DNA of 59,253 nt from Ilumatobacteraceae bacterium (GCA_018401375.1 JAGYKR010000005.1:1-59253), one strand, 5' to 3'; positions 17,294 to 25,751 are shown, counted from the stretch's first letter. The notes: generated from the sequence alone by a model not told the origin. Translations and numbers: made by a program.

Positions 17294-18376
17294 ATGAGCG
17301 CTGGCGAACTCCCCGAACTCGGCTGTTATACCTTGGCCGGCGCACCCCGTGATACGAGGGCCGTTATTAATGAGGTCCGTACCGCCGAGGCCATGGGACT
17401 CGGCAGCGTGTTCATCTCCGAGCGCTTTAACGTCAAAGAGGCCGCCACCTTGAGCGGGGCCGTGGCTGCGGTCTCCGAGCGGATCGGCATCGCCACCGCC
17501 GCAACGAACCACAACACCCGCCATCCGGTGCTCTTAGGGGCGTTCGCAACGACCATGCATCGATTCTCGGGTGGGCGTTTTACCCTCGGCCTCGGGAGAG
17601 GGATCGACAAACTGATGGGGGCGCTCGGCATGGCGCCGGTGACCACCGCCCAGTTAGCTGACATCGCTGGCCTGATGCGAAGGCTCTTTCGCGGTGAGGT
17701 CATCGTCGGTCATGATGGGCCGGCCGGGAAATATCCCCTGCTGGTACTCGATACCAACTTCGATGAACACATCCCCCTCGGCATCACCGCATTTGGTCCG
17801 AACACCCTGGAGCTCGCCGGCCAGATGTTTGATGCCGTGATCCTGCACACCTTTTTTACTGATGAGACGTTGGCGCGTTGCGTTCGCACGGTCAAACAGT
17901 CTGCCGAGCGGGCCGGACGCGACCCCGACAGCGTGCGGGTCTGGTCCTGTTATGCAACCATCGGCGATCACCTTCCCGAGGATCTTCGGCTCCTCAAGAC
18001 AGTGGGCCGCTTAGCCACCTATCTGCAGGCCTACGGGGACTTGATGGTGCGCACCAACGATTGGGATCCCGCTGTCCTGGAGAGGTTCCGTGCAGACCCG
18101 TTTGTGTCCTCTTTTCGGGGTGCTCTCGATCAGGTGGCCACCACCGAACAGCTCGAATATGTGGCCACGCTGATTCCTCCGGCCTGGCTGGAGCCTGCGG
18201 CCACCGGTTCGGCCATCACGTGCGCCCGAGCGGTGCTCGGTCAGTTTGATCTGGGAGCCGATGGGGTGATCCTCCACGGTGCATCGCCCACCGAACTCGC
18301 TCCCGTGGTTGAGGCCTACCGAGATCTGCGCCCGCTCGGGCGTTTCGATCACCTCGCCGCTAACCCCGGGGCCTGA
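17294..18376 (+). CDS. LLM-class F420-dependent oxidoreductase
   Basis: The 360-residue luciferase-like protein resembles the TIGR03857 group. Visible segments are ELGCYTLAGAPRDTRAVI, GLGSVFISERFNVKEAA, HRFSGGRFTLGLGRGIDK and ERAGRDPDSVRVWSCYA. It presumably moves hydride between F420 and an unknown substrate. ATG 17294 is chosen over GTG 17288 because of the spacing to the TANNNT box. The next gene converges with a 10-base gap. Confidence 0.87.
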   Translation: MSAGELPELGCYTLAGAPRDTRAVINEVRTAEAMGLGSVFISERFNVKEAATLSGAVAAVSERIGIATAATNHNTRHPVLLGAFATTMHRFSGGRFTLGLGRGIDKLMGALGMAPVTTAQLADIAGLMRRLFRGEVIVGHDGPAGKYPLLVLDTNFDEHIPLGITAFGPNTLELAGQMFDAVILHTFFTDETLARCVRTVKQSAERAGRDPDSVRVWSCYATIGDHLPEDLRLLKTVGRLATYLQAYGDLMVRTNDWDPAVLERFRADPFVSSFRGALDQVATTEQLEYVATLIPPAWLEPAATGSAITCARAVLGQFDLGADGVILHGASPTELAPVVEAYRDLRPLGRFDHLAANPGA

Positions 18377-18386
18377 GCGGTCGCGA

Positions 18387-19601
18387 TCACAGTGTCAGCG
18401 ACAGGTTCCCTTTTGGCATAACCACCACTCCGCCCGGTAGTTCGAGCCACTGCGCCATCGCCTCCAATTCCTCCATCACGGCGCTGGCGACATCGGCCTC
18501 CGAAGGAGTTCCGAGCAATCTCTCCTCAATCCAGGCCGCCTGTACCCGCAGTTGACCTGCGGCACGATCGGCCTTCAGATCACAACGCCCCACAAGTTCG
18601 GTACCTAACAGGAACGGCATCACGTAATAGCCGTAGCGCCGCGCTGCGGCCGGGGTGTAGATCTCGATCCGGTATCTAAACCCGAAGAGCCTCTCGGTGC
18701 GATCTCTGTTCCAGACCAAAGGATCAAAAGGACTGAGCACGGCCTGAGCAGCAACATGAGGGATCGATCCGAGTGTCGATGGCATATAAGCGATCGGCTC
18801 CCAAGACTCGACGCTGACAGGTCGCAACTTGCCCTCTTCCACGAGCACAGCGATCAACGGTCTCACATCTGCGGGGCGTTGACGGTGGTAGTCAGCGAGA
18901 TCCTCCAAGGTCCCGACACCAAGATGCCGGGCCGCTGCGATGAGGAGTTCCGAACGGGCCTCGACCTCGGTGGGCGTGGGCACGGCCAATAGTGCGGCGG
19001 GGATCATCCGCTCAGTGAGGTCATAGACCCGAGCGAAATCACGCGGCCTGCGTTGAGCCGTGATCTCTCCTGAATAAAAGAGGTATTCGAGCGCCAGTTT
19101 GGCGTCATCCCAGTCCCACCACGGGCCTTTCGGCCGGGAGCGTTCGCTGAGGTCCGCTGCCACCACTGGGCCCTCTGACTCCACCCGGGCCCGCACGTGT
19201 TCGATGTAACCGGGCCGGCGTTGAGCCAGCGCTTCTACCCGTCGCCACGGATGGGCGCCCCGCATTTTCCATCGATGCAGGTGATGGTCAGTGGTAGGGA
19301 CATGGGAGGCCTCATGCACCCAGTACTCAAAAAGTTCGCCATCGGTGGTGGCCGCTGGGATCAAGCTGCGGGGATGGGCGCCAAGTCGCGCCCACAAAAT
19401 GAGTTCTTGACTCCTCGCCACCACGTTGACCGAATCGATCTGGATCACACCCATATCGGCCATCGCCCGCCGAAGATGACGCCGGTCTACTCGCCCGCTT
19501 GGCCGGGGTCGTGCCCACCCCTGCGCAGCCAGAGCCAGCCGGCGTGCCTCCTCCAAAGAGATGACATTTGAGGTCCTCTTGAGGGACCGGGTGCTCGACA
19601 T
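18387..19601 (-). CDS. Winged-helix crosslink-repair DNA glycosylase, YcaQ/AlkX family
   Basis: The 404-residue protein belongs to the family of E. coli YcaQ and Streptomyces AlkZ, which unhook DNA interstrand crosslinks and remove bulky N7 adducts. The N-terminal part has MGVIQIDSVNVVARSQELIL, containing the Q-x-D catalytic motif (QID), then FEYWVHEASHVP and HRWKMRGAHP; the C-terminal half contains LSPFDPLVWNRDRTERLFGF. In the YcaQ branch it is housekeeping repair, in the AlkZ branch self-resistance; no antibiotic cluster is nearby, which favours repair. Confidence 0.88.
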   Translation of the reverse strand: MSSTRSLKRTSNVISLEEARRLALAAQGWARPRPSGRVDRRHLRRAMADMGVIQIDSVNVVARSQELILWARLGAHPRSLIPAATTDGELFEYWVHEASHVPTTDHHLHRWKMRGAHPWRRVEALAQRRPGYIEHVRARVESEGPVVAADLSERSRPKGPWWDWDDAKLALEYLFYSGEITAQRRPRDFARVYDLTERMIPAALLAVPTPTEVEARSELLIAAARHLGVGTLEDLADYHRQRPADVRPLIAVLVEEGKLRPVSVESWEPIAYMPSTLGSIPHVAAQAVLSPFDPLVWNRDRTERLFGFRYRIEIYTPAAARRYGYYVMPFLLGTELVGRCDLKADRAAGQLRVQAAWIEERLLGTPSEADVASAVMEELEAMAQWLELPGGVVVMPKGNLSLTL

Positions 19602-19654
19602 AGCCTCTCGGACACCGGTGGATCTGCGAGAGACCGGCGTTGCTCAGGACCTGA

Positions 19655-20212
19655 TCAGTCGGCCACGGTGATGGTGACCGAGTGGATCACCACATCGGTG
19701 GCCGGGCGGTCGTTGCGATCTGTTTCCACCCGTTGCATCTCATCGACAATCTCCAAGCCTTTGACCACCTGGCCGAACAAGCTGTAGGCCGGGGGGAGGC
19801 CGGTGCCCGAAGGGCCAGAGACCACAAAGAACTGACTGCCGTTGGTGTTCGGGCCAGCATTGGCCATGGCCACCGAACCGATCTGATACTGACCAGGCTT
19901 AGGTAGTTCGTCATCAAATCGGTAGCCGGGGCCGCCACGGCCGGTGCCGGTTGGGTCCCCGCCCTGGCACATGAAGCCATTGATGATGCGGTGGAAGATC
20001 ACGCCGTCGTAGTAGTGGTTAAGGGCGAGGAACACGAAGTTGTTAACAGTCTGAGGGGCCCGCACCGCATCGAGAGCGATCACCAAATCACCGAGGCTGG
20101 TGCTCATCGTGGCGGTGTAGCGCTGATCGGGGTCGATCCCCATCTCCGGCGGGGCAGGAAACTGCTGTGTCTTCGGAGCGGAACCATCGAAAGGGGGGAA
20201 CGGTGATGACAT
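19655..20212 (-). CDS. Cyclophilin-type peptidyl-prolyl isomerase
   Basis: A 185-residue cyclophilin. VIFHRIINGFMCQGGDPTGTG holds the catalytic Arg and the Q-G-G-D motif, NAGPNTNGSQFFVV the substrate pocket and LPPAYSLFGQVVKGLEIVD the late core. It speeds proline isomerisation during protein folding. No signal sequence or membrane segment is visible, so it is cytoplasmic. Its start codon lies 57 bases from that of the divergent DksA-like gene. Confidence 0.93.
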   Translation of the reverse strand: MSSPFPPFDGSAPKTQQFPAPPEMGIDPDQRYTATMSTSLGDLVIALDAVRAPQTVNNFVFLALNHYYDGVIFHRIINGFMCQGGDPTGTGRGGPGYRFDDELPKPGQYQIGSVAMANAGPNTNGSQFFVVSGPSGTGLPPAYSLFGQVVKGLEIVDEMQRVETDRNDRPATDVVIHSVTITVAD

Positions 20213-20220
20213 GGTTGCTA

Positions 20221-20226
20221 AGGCTA
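20221..20226 (-). promoter_or_regulatory. TANNNT -10 box for the cyclophilin gene
   Basis: On the minus strand TAGCCT is followed by 8 bases and the ATG at 20212. Confidence 0.5.
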
Positions 20227-20255
20227 CCGCTGGGTGCCCATCTGACCCACAGCGA

Positions 20256-20261
20256 TAACCT
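20256..20261 (+). promoter_or_regulatory. TANNNT -10 box for the DksA-like gene
   Basis: TAACCT is followed by 7 bases and the GTG at 20269. It argues for this GTG over the ATG at 20206, which however has a purine-rich AAGGGGGGAA upstream. Confidence 0.5.
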
Positions 20262-20268
20262 GCCCACC

Positions 20269-20502
20269 GTGACCGACTCGAACCAATTCTCTGATCCGGC
20301 CACTGCGCATGAGGCCGCCCGTGCTGAACTCATCGATCTCGAAGCGATCCATCGTGATCTCGAGGACGTGGAAGCGGCGTTGGCCCGCCTCGATGCCGGC
20401 ACCTATTGGACCGATGAAGTCACTGGCGACCTTCTCGATGAGCACCGCCTGAGCACCCACCCGCTCGTCCGTCGTAACCCTGTCCCCGAGGCCCCCCAAT
20501 GA
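20269..20502 (+). CDS. DksA/TraR-like small protein without a zinc finger
   Basis: A 77-residue acidic protein. The stretch DLEDVEAALARLDAGTYWTD followed by EVTGDLLDEHRLSTHPLVRR aligns by eye with the end of the coiled coil and the zinc-finger region of DksA/TraR proteins, but all four cysteines are absent. DksA-type proteins enter the RNA polymerase secondary channel; whether this one does is unknown. The next gene overlaps by 4 bases (ATGA), so the two are translationally coupled. An ATG at 20206 would add 21 residues. Confidence 0.65.
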   Translation: MTDSNQFSDPATAHEAARAELIDLEAIHRDLEDVEAALARLDAGTYWTDEVTGDLLDEHRLSTHPLVRRNPVPEAPQ

Positions 20503-20960
20503 GCGTGCGCACCATTTCAGGTCTTGGTGAGATCGCTGCCCGAGAGGTGGCCCTCATGGAGGTCATCGCCGGCATCTGTGGAGACTGGATCGCCGAGGAG
20601 CGGACCTCCACGCTCCGACCGCTGTGGGCCGACATCGCCCAGTCCCACGCCTGGTATCGCCAACTCTGGTCCCAGCGCTTTCCGGTCATTCCCGGTCACG
20701 ACCTGAACTCCGCCACCGACCCTGAGATCAATTTTCCGATCGCCGACCTGATCGCTCAGACCCGAAGCCTGCTCGATGCAGCCGACGATGACCAGTCACG
20801 GCTGCGCACCGTGACGACGGTGACCATCCCGGCCACTCTCAGCCGGATCGAAGCCATCAACACCGCACTCCTGCGAGACCTCGATCGGCCTACCGCAGTG
20901 ATCACCGATCGGATCCAAATGGATCTCAATCGACTCCTGTACGCAGCATCGCAGGTCTGA
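20499..20960 (+). CDS. Unknown helical protein coupled to the DksA-like gene
   Basis: I do not recognise a family. The 153 residues look all-helical, with Trp-rich segments ICGDWIAEERTSTLRPLWAD and HAWYRQLWSQRF in the first half and no cysteine pair, signal peptide or membrane segment. The start overlaps the previous stop by 4 bases, which implies balanced synthesis of both proteins. The codon usage resembles that of its neighbours. A partner of the DksA-like protein is a reasonable guess, nothing more. Confidence 0.7.
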   Translation: MSVRTISGLGEIAAREVALMEVIAGICGDWIAEERTSTLRPLWADIAQSHAWYRQLWSQRFPVIPGHDLNSATDPEINFPIADLIAQTRSLLDAADDDQSRLRTVTTVTIPATLSRIEAINTALLRDLDRPTAVITDRIQMDLNRLLYAASQV

Positions 20961-20972
20961 CAGGATCTCAGC

Positions 20973-21959
20973 ATGGGGATCTCCACCACGCTGACTCGCA
21001 TCACCACAGAACCTGGAATCACCATTGAAGTGGTTTCGGCAGGAGATCCCTCGCATCCAACAGTGATGTTGTGTCATGGCTTCCCGGAGAGCGGGCATTC
21101 GTGGCGGCACCAGATCGAACCCCTTGTGAACGCTGGCTTTCATGTGATCGTCCCCGATCAGCGGGGCTACGCCTCCTCCAGTGTTCCGTCCGATGTACTG
21201 GCCTACGGGGCCGCGCAACTGACCGGGGACCTCGTGGCCATTCTCGATGCTTTTGGGGTGGACCAAGCAGTCATGGTCGGCCACGACTGGGGGGCAATAT
21301 TGGTCTGGCATATGGCCGAACTGCACCCCGAACGCACCCGGGCCGTGATCGCAGCCAGTGTGCCCTACACCAAATGGCCGATGGCTCCAACGGACCTGTT
21401 CCGCTCGGTCTACGGGGACCGGTTCTTCTACATGCTGTACTTCCAAGAGGTCGGGCCTGCTGAAACAGAACTTGAGGCCGATGTCCGTCGCACCATGCAC
21501 ACCGTGTTGTGGGCAGCCTCCGGGGAGAAATATGGGGCGGGCGGCGAAGTAGAGATGCCCGCCCTCGATCAGATCGGCTGGGTGGACTCAATGGTGCTCG
21601 GCAGCGGATCGATCCCACACCAACTGCCCGACTGGCTGACCCCCGAGGACTTTGAGGTGTACGTCTCCCAGTTCTCTACAAGCGGTTTCTTCGGTCCGGT
21701 CAGTTGGTATCGAAACCTGGACGCGAATTATTTACTGACCCGGCACATCCCCCCAACGGACCTCACCATGCCTACCTTCTTCATCGGTGGCACACATGAC
21801 CCGGTGACCGCAGGACGCCCCGGTTACATCGAATCCATGGAGCACGCCTTACCTCACCACCGTGGCACCGTGATCATCCAAGGCGCCGGCCACTGGATCC
21901 AGCAAGAAGCCCCCACCGAGTTCACCGCAGCACTGCTCAGTTTCCTCGGGCAGATTTGA
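20973..21959 (+). CDS. Epoxide hydrolase-like alpha/beta hydrolase
   Basis: The 328-residue enzyme has the epoxide hydrolase pattern: HGFPESGHSWRHQ as the oxyanion region, VGHDWGAIL with Asp as nucleophile, a cap domain with VGPAETELEADVRRTMHT, and GAGHWIQQEAP holding the catalytic His. Such enzymes open epoxides to diols. It begins 12 bases after the unknown helical protein, so cotranscription is possible. The physiological substrate is unknown. Confidence 0.88.
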   Translation: MGISTTLTRITTEPGITIEVVSAGDPSHPTVMLCHGFPESGHSWRHQIEPLVNAGFHVIVPDQRGYASSSVPSDVLAYGAAQLTGDLVAILDAFGVDQAVMVGHDWGAILVWHMAELHPERTRAVIAASVPYTKWPMAPTDLFRSVYGDRFFYMLYFQEVGPAETELEADVRRTMHTVLWAASGEKYGAGGEVEMPALDQIGWVDSMVLGSGSIPHQLPDWLTPEDFEVYVSQFSTSGFFGPVSWYRNLDANYLLTRHIPPTDLTMPTFFIGGTHDPVTAGRPGYIESMEHALPHHRGTVIIQGAGHWIQQEAPTEFTAALLSFLGQI

Positions 21960-21963
21960 CGGG

Positions 21964-22695
21964 TTATCTCTCCTGCAAGGGTCGCACGATCGGGCGGGTC
22001 CAGCCGCGGCCAGAGAGTTTGCCCGGGGGTGGCCAGTTCCCATCTCGGCTGTAGGCCCACCACTCACAGGGGTTGCAGTAGTAGGCGTAGGTATCGATGA
22101 GCGCAAACAAGGTGGGTGCTGGAGCCTTTTTCCTGCGCCGATTGAACGTATTAGCTAGCGCCACCGCGACCGCAACAACCGTCCCAACAGCCATCGACCC
22201 GCCGTACACCACCGGATACAACGGCCCGAGCGCTCGGGCTTGATTGATGTGGATCTGTTCGTGGTCCGTCACCAATGTGACGCTGCGATCCTGAGTGAGA
22301 TCCCCTGCCCCCGAGACCACATTGCCGAGAGTCACCACAAACCCTTTGCGAGGCCGAAACCCGCCCGAGTACACATGTCGGTTGTGACGCTGACTCAAGG
22401 CCTCGCTGTAGCGAGCCGGGCGACCAGAGATCGTCGCCAAAGCAGCGACCAGATGGGAGGCGAGGCCCGCCGATGTCGTGGCGAGCGCCCAGGTGGAATC
22501 CACACCAAAAGCGAGTGATCCTCGCAGATCACGCCATCGGTAGATCTGACGCCACCCGCCGATCAGACCGTTGGCGGCCCCGATCGCCACACCGGCGGAC
22601 CGCCATCCGACCAGCCGGCCGGTCAGCCCTCCGAGCACGGCACCAGCGAGACCTGCACTCACGGTCTCCAAGGCTCGGGACCGTGAGTCTGTCAA
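21964..22695 (-). CDS. Membrane protein with an HEXXH motif
   Basis: The 243-residue protein has glycine- and alanine-rich membrane segments at both ends. Between them VTDHEQIHINQARALGPLYP contains HEQIH, an HEXXH zinc-protease signature, and a possible third ligand follows in CNPCEWWAYSRDGNWP, like the H-E-x-x-H...N-P-x-E arrangement of small membrane-associated metallopeptidase-like proteins. The proteolytic role is inference. Translation probably begins at TTG 22695, preceded by GGAG. The gene converges with the epoxide hydrolase gene with 4 bases between. Confidence 0.6.
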   Translation of the reverse strand: MTDSRSRALETVSAGLAGAVLGGLTGRLVGWRSAGVAIGAANGLIGGWRQIYRWRDLRGSLAFGVDSTWALATTSAGLASHLVAALATISGRPARYSEALSQRHNRHVYSGGFRPRKGFVVTLGNVVSGAGDLTQDRSVTLVTDHEQIHINQARALGPLYPVVYGGSMAVGTVVAVAVALANTFNRRRKKAPAPTLFALIDTYAYYCNPCEWWAYSRDGNWPPPGKLSGRGWTRPIVRPLQER

Positions 22696-22719
22696 CTGAG
22701 CTCCAGAATCAACTCGGGA

Positions 22720-23562
22720 TCAGTTGCTGCGCAGTTTGGCTAACAAACGAAGGAACTCGAGGTACAACCACACCATGGTCACGAGCAGACCAAAGGCTGC
22801 AAACCACTCGTAATGCTTGGGCAGGCCTTCGGCCACACCGCGCTCCACGAGATCAAAGTCGAGCGCCAAGTTAAATGCTGCGAGACCGCAGACAAACAAA
22901 CTGAAGCCGATGCCGAGCAGGCTCGGGCTGGACAGGAACGACACATTGCCGCCGAAAGCCCCGATCACAAACGAGACCACGTACATCAACATGATGCCCA
23001 TAGTCGCTCCCACAACGATCCGTCGGAAGCGGTCGGTCACCTTGATTACACCGGTACGGAACAGCACGAGCATGACAAAAAAGACTGAGACCGTGGCAGC
23101 TGCAGCCTGAACGACAATGCCGTCATACGCTGTTTCAAAGGCTTTGGAGATTGCGCCGACCGCAAAACCTTGGGCGAGGGCGTAGAGCGGGCCGAGGACC
23201 CGGGCCCACTTCGGTTTGAAGGCCAACGTGATCGCTAATCCGAAGCCCACGACCACACCGATCATCGCCAGACCTGGCAATGACAACTGTTGGACACCGT
23301 CGGGTCCGGTCGGGCCGGGCTGGGTGGCTGCCCACCCGAAGGCCGCGGACACGAGTAATAAAGTGAACAATACGAGGGCAGCCGAAATCGTGCCTCCCAC
23401 CGTCATCGTCTGTTGGGACCATGGTGTGACCGGCCCGTCGTTGACTGGAGGCGCACCGGGAGCGCTGCGAGGAACTTCGAATCGATCCTGGTCCCGCTGA
23501 GGCGGACCCCAAGAGTCCCCGGCCTTCTCAATAGAGGATTCGTTGAACAATGGATTGGGCAT
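22720..23562 (-). CDS. Bax inhibitor-1/YccA family membrane protein
   Basis: The 280-residue protein has a polar N-terminal tail of about 55 residues and then seven hydrophobic segments, starting at MTVGGTISAALVLFTLLLV. The final part YEWFAAFGLLVTMVWLYLEF followed by LRLLAKLRSN matches the actinobacterial BI-1-like group. Bacterial members are pH-dependent calcium leak channels or of unknown role. GAGGAGA precedes the ATG. The 24-base gap to the HEXXH gene on the same strand allows cotranscription. Confidence 0.88.
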   Translation of the reverse strand: MPNPLFNESSIEKAGDSWGPPQRDQDRFEVPRSAPGAPPVNDGPVTPWSQQTMTVGGTISAALVLFTLLLVSAAFGWAATQPGPTGPDGVQQLSLPGLAMIGVVVGFGLAITLAFKPKWARVLGPLYALAQGFAVGAISKAFETAYDGIVVQAAAATVSVFFVMLVLFRTGVIKVTDRFRRIVVGATMGIMLMYVVSFVIGAFGGNVSFLSSPSLLGIGFSLFVCGLAAFNLALDFDLVERGVAEGLPKHYEWFAAFGLLVTMVWLYLEFLRLLAKLRSN

Positions 23563-23727
23563 GCTGTCTCCTCGACCTGTCCTTCCAACGCAGTAGGCCA
23601 GATTGTACTGACTACCGGACTAAAGAGATACGGACCCCTCTCCGAAGGGAGACCTATCGGTACTGCTGATCCAAGCCAGCCCATTATCTGGAACCGCGAT
23701 AGTGGTCGGAGATGGTCATATCGAGGG

Positions 23728-23755
23728 TTGACCGGACCGAGAGCGTCGGTATGTT
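23728..23755 (+). promoter_or_regulatory. Sigma-70-type promoter of the primary sigma gene
   Basis: TTGACC (23728-23733) and TATGTT (23750-23755) are separated by 16 bases, about 100 bases before the GTG of the sigma gene. Nothing else recognisable is in the 294-base gap 23563-23856. Confidence 0.55.
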
Positions 23756-23856
23756 AGTGCTCAACGCAGTGCCAGTGAAGTTTTCGCAGTAAGAGAAGTT
23801 TTCGTCCACGGAGCGCATCTGCTGCTCCACCGGACTTCGACAAGCAGGGAGCCACC

Positions 23857-24795
23857 GTGGCCAAAGATCGTGTCGATAGAGACGATGAAGACCTTGTCCG
23901 TTTATATCTCTCTGATATCGGCCAGTACACGCTGCTGACCAAAGACGATGAGGTTCGTCTCGCTAAGGCGATCGAAGCCGGCAAGGAAGCCGCGGAGGCT
24001 CTCGAGAGCACCACCGAGGACCTCAATGCGGCCCGCAAGCGCGAATTGCGTCGCACCGCCCGCCAAGGCGAGGAAGCGGAACGACAGTTTGTTCAGTCCA
24101 ACCTGCGGCTCGTGGTATCGATCGCCAAGAAGTATCAGGCCTCGGGTCTGCCGCTTTTGGACTTGATCCAAGAAGGCAACCTGGGCCTGATGCACGCCGT
24201 CGAGAAGTTCGATTGGCGCAAAGGCTTCAAGTTTTCCACTTACGCCACGTGGTGGATCCGCCAAGCCATCACCCGTGGAATCGCTAACACTGGCCGCACC
24301 ATTCGCCTCCCCGTCCATGCGGGTGACACTTTGGCTCGACTCCAAAAAGCCCGCTCTCGGCTTGAACTCAAATACGGCCGGCCGGCCACCTTGGCGGAGC
24401 TCTCCCGTGAGGTGGAGATGCCCGAGGATAAGGTCACCGAGGCTTTGCGCTTCGCTGCTGAGCCGCTGTCGTTGTCGGAGCCCTTGCGTGAAGATGGCGA
24501 TGCCGAACTCGGCGATGTGGTTGAGGATCGTTCGGCTGAATCGCCTTTCGAGGTGGCCGCTACGGCATTGCTGCCCGAGGAAATCACTCGGCTCCTCGCT
24601 CCCCTTGATGAGCGTGAACGCGAGATCCTCAAACTACGTTTCGGTCTCGATCGTGGCGAACCCCGTACCCTCGAAGAGGTTGGCGAGCACTTCAACTTGA
24701 CCCGGGAACGAATCCGTCAGATCGAGGCCCGTGCGATGAGCAAGTTGCGTCACCCATCGAGCGACACTGGCGCTCGCGACCTGCTCGCAGTCTGA
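23857..24795 (+). CDS. RNA polymerase sigma factor, primary or primary-like (SigA/SigB group)
   Basis: The 312-residue sigma-70 protein lacks region 1.1 and starts near region 1.2 (DLVRLYLSDIGQYTLLTKDD). Region 2 contains SNLRLVVSIAKKYQ, LLDLIQEGNLGLMHAVEKF and FSTYATWWIRQAI; region 4 contains PRTLEEVGEHFNLTRERIRQ. It recognises promoters of the TTGACA/TANNNT type, in line with the boxes seen here. The start is GTG at 23857 with GGGAG upstream. The TGA stop is directly followed, in the same frame, by the alkA reading frame. Confidence 0.93.
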   Translation: MAKDRVDRDDEDLVRLYLSDIGQYTLLTKDDEVRLAKAIEAGKEAAEALESTTEDLNAARKRELRRTARQGEEAERQFVQSNLRLVVSIAKKYQASGLPLLDLIQEGNLGLMHAVEKFDWRKGFKFSTYATWWIRQAITRGIANTGRTIRLPVHAGDTLARLQKARSRLELKYGRPATLAELSREVEMPEDKVTEALRFAAEPLSLSEPLREDGDAELGDVVEDRSAESPFEVAATALLPEEITRLLAPLDEREREILKLRFGLDRGEPRTLEEVGEHFNLTRERIRQIEARAMSKLRHPSSDTGARDLLAV

Positions 24796-24798
24796 CCC

Positions 24799-25746
24799 CT
24801 GTTCCAGACCACAGTCACCCTCCCTGCTGCGGCCCCCTTTGCTGCGGGGCCACTGCTTGAGTTTTTGTCTCAGCGCGCCCTCGCCGGCAGTGAATCAGCC
24901 ACCCCGGGCCGGTTCCGTCGGGCGATGCGCGTGTCCCCTTACGGCTACGTTGCGGCGAACCCCAGCGCCCGAAAGAACACAGACCGTGACACAGGTCGTG
25001 ACACCGTTCGTGACACAGGTCGTGACACAGGTCAGGCGCTCGTCGACATCGGTTTCGGTGCAGATGGCGTGGTCCTCACGGTCACATTGTCTGAAGACAC
25101 CGAACACTCCCCGAGCCATATCACCGAGATCCAGGACCGGGTCCGCAAATGGCTCGACCTCGATGCCGACGCGGTCGCAATCGATGCTCATCTCAGCCGG
25201 GATCCATCGCTCGCTCCACGCGTACAGGCCATTGCGGGTCTACGGGTTCCGGGCACAGCCGATCCGTTTGAAACGGCGATCCGAGCGATCATCGGCCAAC
25301 AAGTCTCCGTGGCGGGGGCTCGCACCGTGGCCGGGAGATTGGTCCTCGCACTGGGTGCCCCTTTGCAGATCCCCGATCCCGAAATCACCCGTTTGTTCCC
25401 CGGTCCCGCAGAGATCCTCGCTGCGCCCGATGATCTTTTCGCCATGCCTGAAGCCCGGCGACTCACAATCCGCCGGTTTGCCGAGGCAGTGCTCCACGCT
25501 GCGGTTGATCTCGAGGTTCGCTCCGATAATCCGGTGGCGGAGATCTGCGCTCGCCTGCTCGCAATCAAGGGGATCGGGCCCTGGACCGCTTCCTACATCG
25601 CGATGAGGGCCCTGGGCGATCGCGACGTGTTCCTCCCCACCGATCTCGGGGTGATCCGCTCCATGGAGCGGCAGGTTGCACCCATCGACCCCGAACGCTG
25701 GCGGCCGTATCGGTCCTATGCGCTCCATCACCTCTGGCTCGCCTGA
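24799..25746 (+). CDS. AlkA-like DNA-3-methyladenine glycosylase, start codon unresolved
   Basis: The protein removes alkylated bases from DNA. The core is DPFETAIRAIIGQQVS, the helix-hairpin-helix IKGIGPWTASYIA, and DVFLPTDLGV with the catalytic Asp, ending RWRPYRSYALHHLWLA. The N-domain similarity (VTLPAAAPFAAGPLLEFLSQ) begins upstream of the first usual start codon, TTG 24865; between the sigma TGA (24793-24795) and that TTG there is no ATG, GTG or TTG in frame. CTG at 24799 is taken here as a placeholder. A four-copy 12-base repeat inserts T-D-R-D-T-G-R-D units in the N-domain. The enzyme call is firm; the start is not. Confidence 0.85.
   Translation: MFQTTVTLPAAAPFAAGPLLEFLSQRALAGSESATPGRFRRAMRVSPYGYVAANPSARKNTDRDTGRDTVRDTGRDTGQALVDIGFGADGVVLTVTLSEDTEHSPSHITEIQDRVRKWLDLDADAVAIDAHLSRDPSLAPRVQAIAGLRVPGTADPFETAIRAIIGQQVSVAGARTVAGRLVLALGAPLQIPDPEITRLFPGPAEILAAPDDLFAMPEARRLTIRRFAEAVLHAAVDLEVRSDNPVAEICARLLAIKGIGPWTASYIAMRALGDRDVFLPTDLGVIRSMERQVAPIDPERWRPYRSYALHHLWLA
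24979..25026 (+). repeat. 12-base tandem repeat, four copies, in alkA
   Basis: Units ACAGACCGTGAC, ACAGGTCGTGAC, ACCGTTCGTGAC and ACAGGTCGTGAC run head to tail, followed by a partial copy. They encode Thr-x-Arg-Asp quartets in a likely loop of the N-domain. Confidence 0.9.
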
Positions 25747-25751
25747 GCCAT

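Noticed and set aside
24831-24851. SECIS element behind the sigma-factor TGA
   Set aside because: The hairpin starts about 35 bases after the TGA, has a short GC stem and no recognisable SelB loop. It is too weak to call; readthrough is kept only as a hypothesis.
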